A DNA stretch of 64,000 bases from Limimonas halophila (lineage in GTDB: Bacteria > Pseudomonadota > Alphaproteobacteria > Kiloniellales > Rhodovibrionaceae): positions 589,551 through 653,550 of the forward strand of contig NZ_FNCE01000001.1 in the NCBI RefSeq assembly GCF_900100655.1, given 5' to 3'. Positions 1 through 10,789 of this stretch are shown here, piece after piece. Position 1 is the first letter of the stretch; each line of letters begins with the position of its first letter. The notes below the pieces were generated by a model. The model was given only the letters and a program-made list of their open reading frames with translations. It was not told the DNA's origin and ran no database searches. A program made the position numbers and the translations under genes.

Positions 1-107
1 GAAGCGCGCGTGTGGACCGCCTGTGTGGACCGGAACTGCGATCCGGCGGCGTTCGATCAGTTGGGAAAGCGGAAAAAGCTAAGTGTCTGGGAAACTTGGA
101 CACAAAA

Positions 108-181
108 TGGCTGGGGGACCAGGATTCGAACCTGGGCTACCTGGTCCAGAGCCAGGCGTTCTACCGCTAAACTATCCCCCA
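108..181 (-). tRNA. tRNA-Gln (anticodon CUG)
   Basis: On the minus strand the sequence folds as a full cloverleaf: a 7-bp acceptor stem (TGGGGGA with TCCCCCA), a D-loop containing AGCGGTAGA, an anticodon loop CTCTGGA giving anticodon CTG, and a T-arm with GGTTCGAATCC. The discriminator base is G and CCA is encoded, ending at 108. Anticodon CTG reads the glutamine codon CAG, common in this GC-rich genome. The tRNA is transcribed away from rlmE, and no adjacent tRNA or integrase is visible. Confidence 0.96.
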
Positions 182-479
182 GCAGGCGCGTCTTCGATTG
201 TGCGCCGCGGCCCGTCGCCGCGTGGCCCCGGATGTAGGGCAGGTCGGGGGTGGGATGCAAGCCCTGTCTGCCGCATCGATGCCGATCGGCCCGCACACGG
301 GCGCTGATCGTCCCGCGCAGAGGGGGTAGCGCGGCCCCGCGCGGGCGGGAATCGGCTTGAATCGCGGGCCGCGCGGTGGTGTTCATCGGTGCCGGACGGG
401 GCGACGCGGGTGCGCCAAACCGACGAATCGCACCGCGGGTCGCCGCGCGAACGCCACACGAATCCGGGGCACGGCCACG

Positions 480-1220
480 ATGAGCGGAAACGATCGCATC
501 CGGCGCCAGCGCCGCCGCACCCGCCAGCCGCACGGCGGCGGAGAGCGCATCCGGGCCAAGGGCGGGCGCACCAGCGGTTCGCGCCAGTGGCTGGAGCGCC
601 ACCTGAACGACCCCTACGTGGCCGCCGCCCAGCGCGAGGGCTACCGCGCCCGCGCAGCGTTCAAGCTGCTGGAACTGGACGACAAGTTCGGCTTTCTGCG
701 CCGGGGCGGGCGTGTGCTCGACCTGGGCGCGGCCCCCGGCAGCTGGTGCCAGGTCGCCCGCGAGCGCGTGGGCGGCAAGGGCGTCGTGATCGGCCTCGAC
801 CTCTTGGAGGTGGAGCCGCTGGCGGGCGCCACGCTGATTCAGGGCGACGTCTACGACCCCGAGATGCCCCAGCGGCTGCGCGAGGCGCTTGGCGGTGCCG
901 CCGATGTCGTGCTCTCGGACATGGCGCCCAACACGACGGGCCACAAGCGCACCGACCGCCTGCGCGTCGAAGCCGTGGCGGAGGCGGCGCTGGACCTGGC
1001 GGAATCCGTGCTGGCGCCGGGCGGGGCGTTCGTCGCCAAGCTCTACCAGACGGGCGGCAGCGACGCGGTCACGGACCGCCTAAAGCACGGCTTCGACCGC
1101 GTGCGCCACATGAAGCCGCCGGCCTCGCGCGGCGAATCGCCGGAGGTCTACGTCGTCGCCACAGGCTTCCGGCCGGCGGCGAGCGAAGACGAAACGCCGG
1201 ATCCCGACACTGTACGCTGA
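480..1220 (+). CDS. rlmE: 23S rRNA (uridine(2552)-2'-O)-methyltransferase RlmE (FtsJ)
   Basis: The 246-residue product is an FtsJ-type SAM-dependent methyltransferase, expected to 2'-O-methylate U2552 of 23S rRNA in the A-loop during late 50S assembly. The SAM motif DLGAAPGSW is at about residues 81-89 and SDMAPN at 146-151. The family's catalytic K-D-K-E set is all visible: K62, D147, K187 and E222. The N-terminal 30 residues are Arg/Gly-rich, longer than the E. coli protein and probably RNA-binding. I chose the ATG at 480 because the Arg-rich extension starts there; the upstream frame is open but has no recognisable protein. Transcription converges on the attachment-family gene. Confidence 0.93.
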   Translation: MSGNDRIRRQRRRTRQPHGGGERIRAKGGRTSGSRQWLERHLNDPYVAAAQREGYRARAAFKLLELDDKFGFLRRGGRVLDLGAAPGSWCQVARERVGGKGVVIGLDLLEVEPLAGATLIQGDVYDPEMPQRLREALGGAADVVLSDMAPNTTGHKRTDRLRVEAVAEAALDLAESVLAPGGAFVAKLYQTGGSDAVTDRLKHGFDRVRHMKPPASRGESPEVYVVATGFRPAASEDETPDPDTVR

Positions 1221-1292
1221 AATGCCGGAGCCATGCTCCTGGTCAATTCTGCCGTAAACTGGATGAACGTGTCAGCCTCAACCCCCTCTATA

Positions 1293-1326
1293 ATCTCCCC
1301 CTTCTCCTGAAGGAGAAGGGGGAGAT
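1293..1326. terminator. long perfect inverted repeat between convergent genes
   Basis: A perfect 16-bp palindromic arm pair (ATCTCCCCCTTCTCCT and its complement, centred at 1309-1310) lies between the ends of rlmE (plus) and the attachment-family gene (minus). It would form a very stable hairpin with a TGAA loop on either strand. There is no U-run, so it may be a bidirectional terminator, or a copy of a dispersed intergenic palindrome of the kind common in alphaproteobacteria. Confidence 0.6.
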
Positions 1327-1397
1327 GGCTTTTGCGCGCACGTCAGAGGGGTGTGCGAGCGTCACCAAACCAGAGTCACCTCAATTGCTTGGCGGGA

Positions 1398-1844
1398 TCA
1401 AACGGCCATCACCTCGCCTAGGTGCTGTTCCAGCTCGTCCGTGCGGATGTTGGTCAGATCCTTGTGCAGCTCGCCGTAGACGAGCTCACGGCTGTGCTTG
1501 TCCAGTTCTTCCCGCAAGTAGCCCAGCGTCTTGGGCGGGGCGACCAGCACCAACCGGTCGAACTGGTTCTGCGCCCGCGCCTTGTTGATGACGCGCGCGA
1601 CCTGGTTGGAGAAACGCTCCTTCTCGAATTCGTGGTAGTCCACCGTCGGCTCGACGCGGCTGGACCCGCCCCCGGGGTCGGCGTTGCGCCCGCTGTCGTC
1701 GCTGACGATCTCGCGATTGGGCAGCAGTTCGTTCGCCATGTCGTGGTCCATCGCACGCCCAAGGCCCTTGCCGATGCCCTTGTGCAGCAGGAAGCGGGCG
1801 CGGGCGCCGTCGGCTACGACGATCCAGGTATGCACGGGCTTCAT
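1398..1844 (-). CDS. host attachment protein family (PF10116-like)
   Basis: This 148-residue protein resembles the 'protein required for attachment to host cells' family first noted in Agrobacterium. Family hallmarks are the N-terminal [13 protein letters not shown] stretch, the central [12 protein letters not shown] helix and the [12 protein letters not shown] strand-loop with a following LR.EL segment. No signal peptide or membrane segment is visible, so a cytoplasmic location is likely. Its biochemical activity is not established, and the family name reflects one old phenotype. It is transcribed divergently from guaB and has its own upstream region of about 180 bp. Family assignment is fairly firm; any role in attachment here is unproven. 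Confidence 0.8.
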   Translation of the reverse strand: MKPVHTWIVVADGARARFLLHKGIGKGLGRAMDHDMANELLPNREIVSDDSGRNADPGGGSSRVEPTVDYHEFEKERFSNQVARVINKARAQNQFDRLVLVAPPKTLGYLREELDKHSRELVYGELHKDLTNIRTDELEQHLGEVMAV

Positions 1845-1934
1845 GAGCGTCCCTCCGGTTGTTGCGTTATCCAGGCCGCTGACTCACATATCGGTCCCAG
1901 CGAGGTCGTGGCCGGACTGGCGGGCCGAGCGCCC

Positions 1935-4414
<2,480 letters not shown>

Positions 4415-4424
4415 GCGCACCTAA

Positions 4425-5777
4425 ATGACCCCCGCCGCCCGCATCGCCGCCGTCATCGAGCTGCTCGGCCAGATCGAGGCGCTTCAGCGGCCCGCCGACA
4501 CGGTCGTTCAGGAGTACACGCGCGCCCGCCGCTTCATGGGCTCCAAGGACCGGCGGGCGGTGATGGACCGCGTGTTCGCCGCGCTGCGGGCGCGGGCGCG
4601 GCTGAACTGGTGGGTCGCCCGCGCGGGCGGTGAATCCCGCGACGAGGCCGAGCGCCGCGCCGAGACGGCGGCGGCCGGGCCGCGCCATCTGGTGCTGGCG
4701 GCGCTGGTGCTGATCGACGGCATGGCCCCCGAGGATGTCGCCGGGCTGTGCGACGGCGGGCAGTATCACCCCGGTTCCCTGGAACCCGACGAGCGCGCGC
4801 TCGTGGACGCGCTGGCGGGGCAGCCGCTCACCCACGCTGAGCAGCCGCTATGGGTGCGCGTGGAGGTGCCGGCGTGGCTGATTCCGTCGTTCGAGCGCGT
4901 CTTCGGCGACCACCTCGAACGCGAACTCGCCGCGCTCAACCAGGAAGCCCCGGTCGATCTGCGCGTGAACCCGCTGATCGAACCCAGCCGCGAGGCCGTC
5001 ACGGCCGCGCTAGCCGAGCACGGCATGGACGCCGCGCCCACGCCCTACGCCCCGAACGGTGTGCGCCTTGCCGGCCGCCGCGCCGTGACCAACAGCGCGC
5101 CCTTCCGCGACGGCCAGGTGGAGGTCCAGGACGAGGCCTCGCAGATCGCCGCCGCGCTCGTCGGCGCCGCGCCCGACATGGCGGTGTGCGACATCTGCGC
5201 CGGGGCGGGCGGCAAGACGCTGGCGCTCGCCGGCGACATGGACGACCGTGGCCGCCTCGTCGCGCTCGACATCGACGCCGAGCGCCTGGGCCGCGCCGGG
5301 CCCCGGCTGGCCCGGGCCGGGGCCCACACCGTCGAGCGCCGCGTGCTCGCGGACGAGCGCGATCCCTGGTTGGACGCGAACGCCGAAGCCTTCGACCGCG
5401 TGCTGGTGGACGCGCCGTGTTCCGGCGTGGGCGCCTGGCGCCGCCAGCCCGATGCGCGCTGGAAGCTGACGCAGAAGGCGCTCGCCAACCACACCGACCT
5501 GCAGGATCTCATCCTCGATCAGGCGGCGCCGCTGGTGCGGCCGGGCGGGCGGCTGGTCTACGCCACCTGCTCCCTGCTGCCGGAGGAGAACGGCGACCGC
5601 GTCGCCGCCTTCCGCGAGCGCCATCCCGGCTTCGTGCCGCTTCCCGTCGAGCACGTTTGGGCTGAGACCATCGGTGGGGCTTGCCCCGGCAGCGGCCCCG
5701 ACCTCACGCTGACTCCGGCGCGGACGGGGACCGACGGCTTCTACATCGCGGTGCTGGAACGCCGGGAGGCGGCATGA
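4425..5777 (+). CDS. RsmB/NOP-family RNA (cytosine-C5)-methyltransferase
   Basis: The 450-residue protein combines an N-terminal NusB-like helical region (about 1-140) with a Rossmann SAM-dependent methyltransferase domain. It has the SAM motif CDICAGAGGKT at about 255-265 and both family cysteines: C332 in DAPCSG (motif IV) and C382 in YATCSLL (motif VI). RNA m5C enzymes use this pair for catalysis and product release. 16S rRNA C967 is the E. coli RsmB target, but the substrate of this paralogue is inferred. The gene lies between guaB and guaA, an order I recall from other alphaproteobacteria. Its stop overlaps the next ATG by four bases (ATGA). Confidence 0.9.
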   Translation: MTPAARIAAVIELLGQIEALQRPADTVVQEYTRARRFMGSKDRRAVMDRVFAALRARARLNWWVARAGGESRDEAERRAETAAAGPRHLVLAALVLIDGMAPEDVAGLCDGGQYHPGSLEPDERALVDALAGQPLTHAEQPLWVRVEVPAWLIPSFERVFGDHLERELAALNQEAPVDLRVNPLIEPSREAVTAALAEHGMDAAPTPYAPNGVRLAGRRAVTNSAPFRDGQVEVQDEASQIAAALVGAAPDMAVCDICAGAGGKTLALAGDMDDRGRLVALDIDAERLGRAGPRLARAGAHTVERRVLADERDPWLDANAEAFDRVLVDAPCSGVGAWRRQPDARWKLTQKALANHTDLQDLILDQAAPLVRPGGRLVYATCSLLPEENGDRVAAFRERHPGFVPLPVEHVWAETIGGACPGSGPDLTLTPARTGTDGFYIAVLERREAA

Positions 5778-6331
5778 AGACGGCCGTGCGCGTGCGAACC
5801 GCGACGCCGGCGGACGCACGCGCCATCGCGGGCATTCACGTGGAGACGTGGCAGGCCGCCTACGCGGGCATCGTGCCCGACAGTTACCTGGTGAACATGA
5901 CCGTGCCGCGCGTGCTTCAGCACTGGCGCGCGATTCTGGACGACCCCAACAACATCGAGACCGTGCTCGTCGCCGAGGCGCACCCGCGCGGCGAACGCCG
6001 CCGCATCGTCGCCTTCGGCTCCTGCGGGCCCGAGCGCACCTCGCGGCTGGGCTACGGCGGCGAGGTCTACACCCTCTACGTCAGCCCGGACTGGCAGGGG
6101 GAGGGGACCGGCGGGCAGCTGTTCGCCGACCTCCTGGCGCGGGTGCACAAGGAGGGCGGAAAGACCGCCGTGGTCTGGGTGCTGGCCGAGAACCCGGCGC
6201 GCTTCTTCTACGAGCACATGGGCGGGCAGGCCGTCGCCCACCGCCGCACCCCCTTCGCCGGCGAGCCCCTGCGCGAAACCGCCTACGCCTGGCCCGACCT
6301 CGCGGGCTGGCTGGCACAGATGCGCGGCTGA
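5774..6331 (+). CDS. GNAT-family N-acetyltransferase
   Basis: This 185-residue protein is a single GNAT domain. The acetyl-CoA-binding motif A is YTLYVSPDWQGEGTGGQLF, with QGEGTG as the pyrophosphate loop. An N-terminal RTATPADARAIAGIHVETWQ segment is typical, and a late NPARFFYEHMGG matches motif B, where the acyl acceptor is positioned. The substrate cannot be read from the sequence; many relatives acetylate small amines or protein N-termini. Its ATG overlaps the rsmB-like stop (ATGA), so the two are translationally coupled, and guaA follows after 80 bp. Confidence 0.88.
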   Translation: MKTAVRVRTATPADARAIAGIHVETWQAAYAGIVPDSYLVNMTVPRVLQHWRAILDDPNNIETVLVAEAHPRGERRRIVAFGSCGPERTSRLGYGGEVYTLYVSPDWQGEGTGGQLFADLLARVHKEGGKTAVVWVLAENPARFFYEHMGGQAVAHRRTPFAGEPLRETAYAWPDLAGWLAQMRG

Positions 6332-6411
6332 CCCAACGCTCGGCACGCCGCCTTGTTCCCGGCGGCCCATGCCTCTAGCTTCCGCGCACCATCAGGCAGC
6401 GGAATCCCGGC

Positions 6412-7965
6412 ATGGCGACGCACGACCGCATCCTCATTCTCGACTTCGGCTCCCAGGTGACGCAGCTGATCGCGCGCCGCGTGCGCGAGAGCGGCACCTA
6501 CTGCGAAATCTGGCCCTACACCGCCGACCCCGAGGCCATCCGCGCCTGGGCACCGCGCGGCATCATCCTCTCCGGCGGCCCGGCGTCGGTCGCGGAAGCC
6601 GACGCGCCGCGTATTCCCGAGGTGGTGTTCGAGCTGGGCGTGCCGCTGCTCGGCATCTGCTACGGCCAGCAGGCGATGGTTCACCAGCTCGGCGGTCACG
6701 TCGAAGGCGCCGATCACCAGGAGTTCGGCCGCGCCGACCTGACGGTGACGGACGGCTGCCGCCTCTTCGACGGCGTCTGGTCGCCCGGCGACACCCCGCG
6801 CGTCTGGATGAGCCACGGCGACCGCGTGGTGGCGGCGCCGTCCGGCTTCCGCGTCGTGGCGCAGAGCGAGGGTGCGCCGTGCGCCGCCATCGCCGACGAC
6901 GCGCGCGGCTACTACGGCTTCCAGTTCCACCCGGAGGTCGCCCACACCCCCGACGGCGCGGATCTGCTGCGCGCCTTCACCCGCTCGGTGGCCGGGTGCC
7001 ACGGCGACTGGACGATGGCCGCCTTCCGCGAGGAGGCGATCGCGCGCATCCGCGAACAGGTGGGCGACCGCCGCGTGATCTGCGGCCTTTCGGGCGGCGT
7101 GGACTCGGCCGTGGCGGCGGTGCTCGTGCACGAGGCCGTGGGCGAGCAGCTCACCTGCATCTTCGTCGATCACGGGCTGCTGCGTGCCGGGGAACGCGAG
7201 CGCGTGACCGAGCTGTTCCGCCACCACTACAACATCCCGCTGGTCAACCGGGACGCCAGCGACCTCTTTCTGGATAAGCTCGACGGCGTCACGGACCCCG
7301 AGGAAAAGCGCCGCATCGTCGGCACCACCTTCATCGACGTCTTTGAGGAAGAGGCGCGCGCGCTCGGCGGCGCGGACTTCCTGGTGCAGGGCACGCTCTA
7401 CCCGGACGTGGTGGAATCCGTCTCGCCCAAGGGCGGGCCGCAGGCGACGATCAAGTCGCACCACAACGTCGGCGGCCTGCCGGAGCGCATGGACCTGGAC
7501 CTCGTCGAGCCGCTGCGCGAGCTGTTCAAGGACGAGGTGCGCGCGCTCGGCCGCGAGCTGGGCCTGCCCGAGGCCATGGTCGGCCGGCATCCCTTCCCCG
7601 GACCGGGCCTGGCGATCCGCATTCCCGGCAGCGTGAGCCGCGATCAGTGCGAGATCCTGCGCGCGGCGGACCGGATTTACCTCGACGAAATCGACCGCGC
7701 CGGGCTGTACGACGAGATCTGGCAGGCTTTCGCCGTGCTGCTGCCGGTGAAGAGCGTGGGCGTCATGGGCGACGCGCGCTCCTACGAGTTCGTCTGCGCG
7801 CTCCGCGCCGTGACCTCCACGGACGGCATGACGGCGGACACCTACGCGTTCTCCCACGACTTCCTCAGCCGCACCGCGACGCGCATCATCAACGAGGTGC
7901 GCGGGATCAACCGGGTGGTCTACGACGTGACGTCCAAGCCGCCGGGAACGATTGAATGGGAGTAA
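6412..7965 (+). CDS. guaA: GMP synthase (glutamine-hydrolysing)
   Basis: GuaA converts XMP to GMP using glutamine and ATP, completing the pathway begun by GuaB upstream. The 517-residue protein has the standard two-part build. The N-terminal class I amidotransferase has its triad at C83 (LGICYGQQ), H173 and E175 (FQFHPEV). The ATP pyrophosphatase domain has its PP-loop SGGVDS at 227-232, and the C-terminal dimerisation domain ends in PPGTIEWE. The short gap from the GNAT gene suggests co-transcription from the guaB promoter, though an internal promoter is possible. Confidence 0.97.
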   Translation: MATHDRILILDFGSQVTQLIARRVRESGTYCEIWPYTADPEAIRAWAPRGIILSGGPASVAEADAPRIPEVVFELGVPLLGICYGQQAMVHQLGGHVEGADHQEFGRADLTVTDGCRLFDGVWSPGDTPRVWMSHGDRVVAAPSGFRVVAQSEGAPCAAIADDARGYYGFQFHPEVAHTPDGADLLRAFTRSVAGCHGDWTMAAFREEAIARIREQVGDRRVICGLSGGVDSAVAAVLVHEAVGEQLTCIFVDHGLLRAGERERVTELFRHHYNIPLVNRDASDLFLDKLDGVTDPEEKRRIVGTTFIDVFEEEARALGGADFLVQGTLYPDVVESVSPKGGPQATIKSHHNVGGLPERMDLDLVEPLRELFKDEVRALGRELGLPEAMVGRHPFPGPGLAIRIPGSVSRDQCEILRAADRIYLDEIDRAGLYDEIWQAFAVLLPVKSVGVMGDARSYEFVCALRAVTSTDGMTADTYAFSHDFLSRTATRIINEVRGINRVVYDVTSKPPGTIEWE

Positions 7966-8102
7966 GTGTACCGCGACATTTCGTTTCACAGATTTCTCAC
8001 AAAAATTTGGCCTACCTGTGATGGGATAACGCACTGCACGGTTGTTCTTCTGTGTTATATGCCGCGCCCGCAATGGTAATCGAACTTAAGCGGGCGGTAA
8101 CG

Positions 8103-8855
8103 ATGACCCAGGGCGCGAACAAACCCTTTACCCAGCGGATGCAGGTCCGATCGCAGCTCAGCGAGGAGGACGCGCGGGTTCTCGACAGCATTCAACAGGG
8201 CGCGGAAACGCGGCCGCCGAACGACCGCCTGGTGGATGCCCGGGAAAACGCCGCCGCCTTCCTGCTGATGGACGGCTGGGCCTACACCTTCAAGGTGATG
8301 CGCGACGGCCGGCGGCAGATCGTCCGTTTCCTCGTGCCGGGCGACATCGCCAACCCGCACGGCCTGTTCGAGGACGCCAGCGCCTTCGCGGTGCGCACGC
8401 TGACCCCGGTGTCGGTCGTCAGCCTGGGCCCGGAGATCTGGCCCCGGATCGCCGAGCCGAACCCGGCGCTCGCGCGCCGGCTGGCGTGGACGCTCGGCGA
8501 CGAGACGACGGACGCCGAGCACGTCGTCAGCCTGGGCCGGCGCAACGCCTACGAGCGCATCGCCCACTTCCTGGTGCGGACCTGGGACCGGCTGGCGACC
8601 ATCGGCATGGTCAACGGCACGCACTACCGCCTGCCCATCAAGCAGGAGCATCTGGCGGATTACCTTGGCCTCAGCGTGGTGCACGTCAGTCGCACGCTGA
8701 CGCAGCTGCGCGAGGACGGGCTCGCCCGCGTGGAGCGGGGCACCGCCAAGCTCGACGATCCGTCAGGGTTGATGACCGCGGGCGACGTGCGCCCGGTGAT
8801 GCCGTTTCCCGGGCTCGACCCGGTGAACTCCGGCCGCGCCGCGAACGTGGCCTGA
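8103..8855 (+). CDS. Crp/Fnr-family transcriptional regulator
   Basis: The 250-residue protein has an N-terminal cyclic-nucleotide-binding-like beta-barrel (about 25-140, with RQIVRFLVPGDI) and a C-terminal winged helix (about 165-225). The recognition region is EHLADYLGLSVVHVSRTLTQL. It lacks the N-terminal cysteine cluster of oxygen-sensing FNR, and SVVHVSR does not match the Fnr recognition helix, so neither signal nor operator can be predicted. ATG codons at 8052 and 8073 are also in frame. I prefer 8103 because family homology begins shortly after it. An AT-richer 137-bp leader separates it from guaA and probably holds its own promoter. Confidence 0.85.
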   Translation: MTQGANKPFTQRMQVRSQLSEEDARVLDSIQQGAETRPPNDRLVDARENAAAFLLMDGWAYTFKVMRDGRRQIVRFLVPGDIANPHGLFEDASAFAVRTLTPVSVVSLGPEIWPRIAEPNPALARRLAWTLGDETTDAEHVVSLGRRNAYERIAHFLVRTWDRLATIGMVNGTHYRLPIKQEHLADYLGLSVVHVSRTLTQLREDGLARVERGTAKLDDPSGLMTAGDVRPVMPFPGLDPVNSGRAANVA

Positions 8856-8900
8856 AGGGGGCTCGACCGATGCCGACGGGGCCGTGCGGGGCGAGGGGCC

Positions 8901-9344
8901 TTACGTCACCGCGCGCACGGCCGAGCGCCGCTTGAGCGTGTGCACGGCCTCGTCCAGGGAACTGGTGCGCTTGACGCGGCGGACGCCGTCGAAGACCTCA
9001 TAGATCCCGCGGTCAGCCTTCTTGCCGACGGTGTACAACGGTGTTTCGCCGCTGTGCCGGAAGACGCAGAAGAAGACGGCGCCTTTTTGCTGGTCGATGG
9101 CGTAGTCCCGCCAGACGCCTTCCGAGACACGCTGCGAATACAGCGCGAGCAGTTGCTGAAGCTCGCCCCGGCTGAAAAACGGCCGGTCGCGGCCCGGGTT
9201 GGCCCAGTTCTGGCGGTGCACGCTACCCTGCGCCTCCAACGTCGAAGCCAGACCATGTGGCGAATCAGTTTCGGCGATCAGCGGCGTCACGTCCAGACGC
9301 GGGCGCTGCGATGCCCGCTTGACCGTGGTCCGGCGGCGACGCAC
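8901..9344 (-). CDS. DUF2794 family protein
   Basis: The C-terminal 100 residues match the alphaproteobacterial DUF2794 family: FFSRGELQQLLALYSQ, then WRDYAID, AVFFCVFR and PLYTVGK, ending with a basic tail. No ATG opens the gene. Candidate GTG starts are at 9359, 9344 and 9290, none with a strong ribosome-binding site; I chose 9344 (147 residues). The first 45 residues are Arg-rich and poorly conserved. The function of the family is unknown, and no transmembrane helix or catalytic motif is seen. It converges on the Crp/Fnr gene and diverges from the thioredoxin-fold gene with only about 60 bp between starts. Confidence 0.8.
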   Translation of the reverse strand: MRRRRTTVKRASQRPRLDVTPLIAETDSPHGLASTLEAQGSVHRQNWANPGRDRPFFSRGELQQLLALYSQRVSEGVWRDYAIDQQKGAVFFCVFRHSGETPLYTVGKKADRGIYEVFDGVRRVKRTSSLDEAVHTLKRRSAVRAVT

Positions 9345-9404
9345 CTGTGAGAGTAGCACCGTACGGCCCGCGGCGGCCGGAATGCGGACAGGGGAGATGG
9401 CGCC

Positions 9405-9962
9405 ATGGCGGCTCTGGAAACGCCGGTGTGCGACTTCGGCTGGCAGGCTGCGGATTTCGACCTGCCAGGCGTGGACGGCAAGCGTTACACGCTCGCCGAC
9501 GTGCGTGGCGAGCGCGGCACGCTGATCATGTTCATCTGCAACCACTGCCCCTACGTGCGGGCGATCGTCGACCGGCTGGTCGCCGACGTGACGGCGCTCC
9601 AGGCGCTCGGCATCGGCGCCGCGGCCATCATGTCCAACGACACCGAATCCTATCCCGCCGATTCCTTCGAGAACATGCAGGCCTTCGCGCGCGAACACGG
9701 CTTTACCTTCCCCTATTTGCTGGACGAGACCCAGGCGGTGGCGAAGGCGTACGGCGCCGTGTGCACGCCCGACTTCTTCGGGTTCAATGCCGATCTGAGG
9801 CTGCAGTACCGGGGCCGCCTGGATGCCTCGAAGAAGGAGGCGGCGCCCAATGCCGAGCGTGAGCTCTTCAACGCCATGAAGCGGGTGGCCGAAACGGGGC
9901 AGGGTCCGGCCGAGCAGATCCCGTCGATGGGCTGTTCGATCAAGTGGAAGGCCGCCGCCTGA
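9405..9962 (+). CDS. thioredoxin-fold (AhpC/TSA-like) protein
   Basis: The 185-residue cytoplasmic protein has a redoxin fold: FDLPGVDGKRYTLADV, then GTLIMFICNHCPYVRAI with the redox cysteine in NHCPYV, and a later GAVCTPDFFGF cis-proline region. The single Cys in the active-site loop resembles the thioredoxin-family group near peroxiredoxins rather than a CxxC thioredoxin. The reducing partner and substrate are unknown. A strong GGGGAG sequence about 10 bases before the ATG supports the start. The gene stands alone, with a hairpin terminator downstream. Confidence 0.85.
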   Translation: MAALETPVCDFGWQAADFDLPGVDGKRYTLADVRGERGTLIMFICNHCPYVRAIVDRLVADVTALQALGIGAAAIMSNDTESYPADSFENMQAFAREHGFTFPYLLDETQAVAKAYGAVCTPDFFGFNADLRLQYRGRLDASKKEAAPNAERELFNAMKRVAETGQGPAEQIPSMGCSIKWKAAA

Positions 9963-10030
9963 CGCCGGGTCGCCGGGGCATCGCCCGCATGGGCGGTGGT
10001 ATCTCATTGGCGTGCGAGCATCTTGGATCG

Positions 10031-10051
10031 CCCGGGCCGTTGCGGCCCGGG
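10031..10051 (+). terminator. hairpin terminator after the thioredoxin-fold gene
   Basis: CCCGGGCC (10031-10038) pairs perfectly with GGCCCGGG (10044-10051) around a five-base loop, followed by TCTCTTA. It sits 68 bp after the thioredoxin-fold stop and before the YfgM-like gene, so it probably ends the first transcript. Confidence 0.6.
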
Positions 10052-10122
10052 TCTCTTATGCCCTAGGATCGCGCTCCCGCCGGCGAACGGTTCAGCCACA
10101 AGGTGAGGCGCGAGTCATCGCT

Positions 10123-10773
10123 TTGTCCGACATCTTCCGCGAAATCGACGAGGAGATCCGCCAGGAGGACTACCTGGCGCTTTGGAAGCGGTACGGCCCG
10201 TGGGTGATCGCGGCGGCCGTTCTGCTGGTCGTCGCCGTGGCGGGCTACAAGGGCTGGGAAGCCTACCGCCACGACCAGGCCGTGGAGGCGGCGCAGACCT
10301 ACGCGGCCGCCGTCGAACAGCTCAACGCCGACGAGACGCAAGCCGCGCGCGACGCCTTCAAGGACATGGCGGCGCCGGCCGAGGGCGGGTTCAGCCTGCT
10401 TGCCAGCTTCCGGCTGGCCGATGCCCAGGTGCAGCTCGGCAACAGCGGCGCGGCGCTGAAAACCTGGCAGCGCATCGCGGAAGCGGACGGCGTTGCCGCG
10501 TCCTATCAGCGGTTGGCCACCATCCAGGCCGTCATGCACGCCCTGGACGCCGGCGCGGATGTGCCGGAACTGCTGACCCAGCGCCTCAGTGCCATCGCCG
10601 GCGGCGACAGCGGCTTCCGCCCGACGGCGCTGGAAGCGCAGGGGCTGCTCGCGGCGAAGCGCGGCGAGCGGGAGCAGGCCGTCGAGCACTACACGCGCAT
10701 CACCGAGGGCGCCAACGTGCCCCCGGCTCAGCGCCGGCGCGCCGAGCACATGCTCGCCCTTCTCAAGGAATGA
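10123..10773 (+). CDS. YfgM-like tetratricopeptide membrane protein
   Basis: The 216-residue protein begins with a short cytoplasmic segment (SDIFREIDEEIRQED), then one transmembrane helix at about 24-45 (WVIAAAVLLVVAVAGYKGW), then a helical repeat domain facing the periplasm. Relatives near bamB and der are annotated as YfgM/DUF2133, a SecYEG-associated TPR protein. The start is a TTG at 10123 giving the typical MSDIFRE opening, preceded by AAGGTGAGG; the frame remains open to an ATG at 10012, but that stretch overlaps the upstream terminator. bamB follows 16 bp downstream, consistent with one operon. Confidence 0.85.
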   Translation: MSDIFREIDEEIRQEDYLALWKRYGPWVIAAAVLLVVAVAGYKGWEAYRHDQAVEAAQTYAAAVEQLNADETQAARDAFKDMAAPAEGGFSLLASFRLADAQVQLGNSGAALKTWQRIAEADGVAASYQRLATIQAVMHALDAGADVPELLTQRLSAIAGGDSGFRPTALEAQGLLAAKRGEREQAVEHYTRITEGANVPPAQRRRAEHMLALLKE

Positions 10774-10789
10774 CGGGGCAACGATTGTG

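Noticed and set aside
8103..8855. Oxygen-sensing FNR or FixK identity for the Crp/Fnr gene
   Set aside because: There is no N-terminal cysteine cluster, the recognition helix differs from the FNR type, and I saw no TTGAT-type Fnr box in its upstream region.
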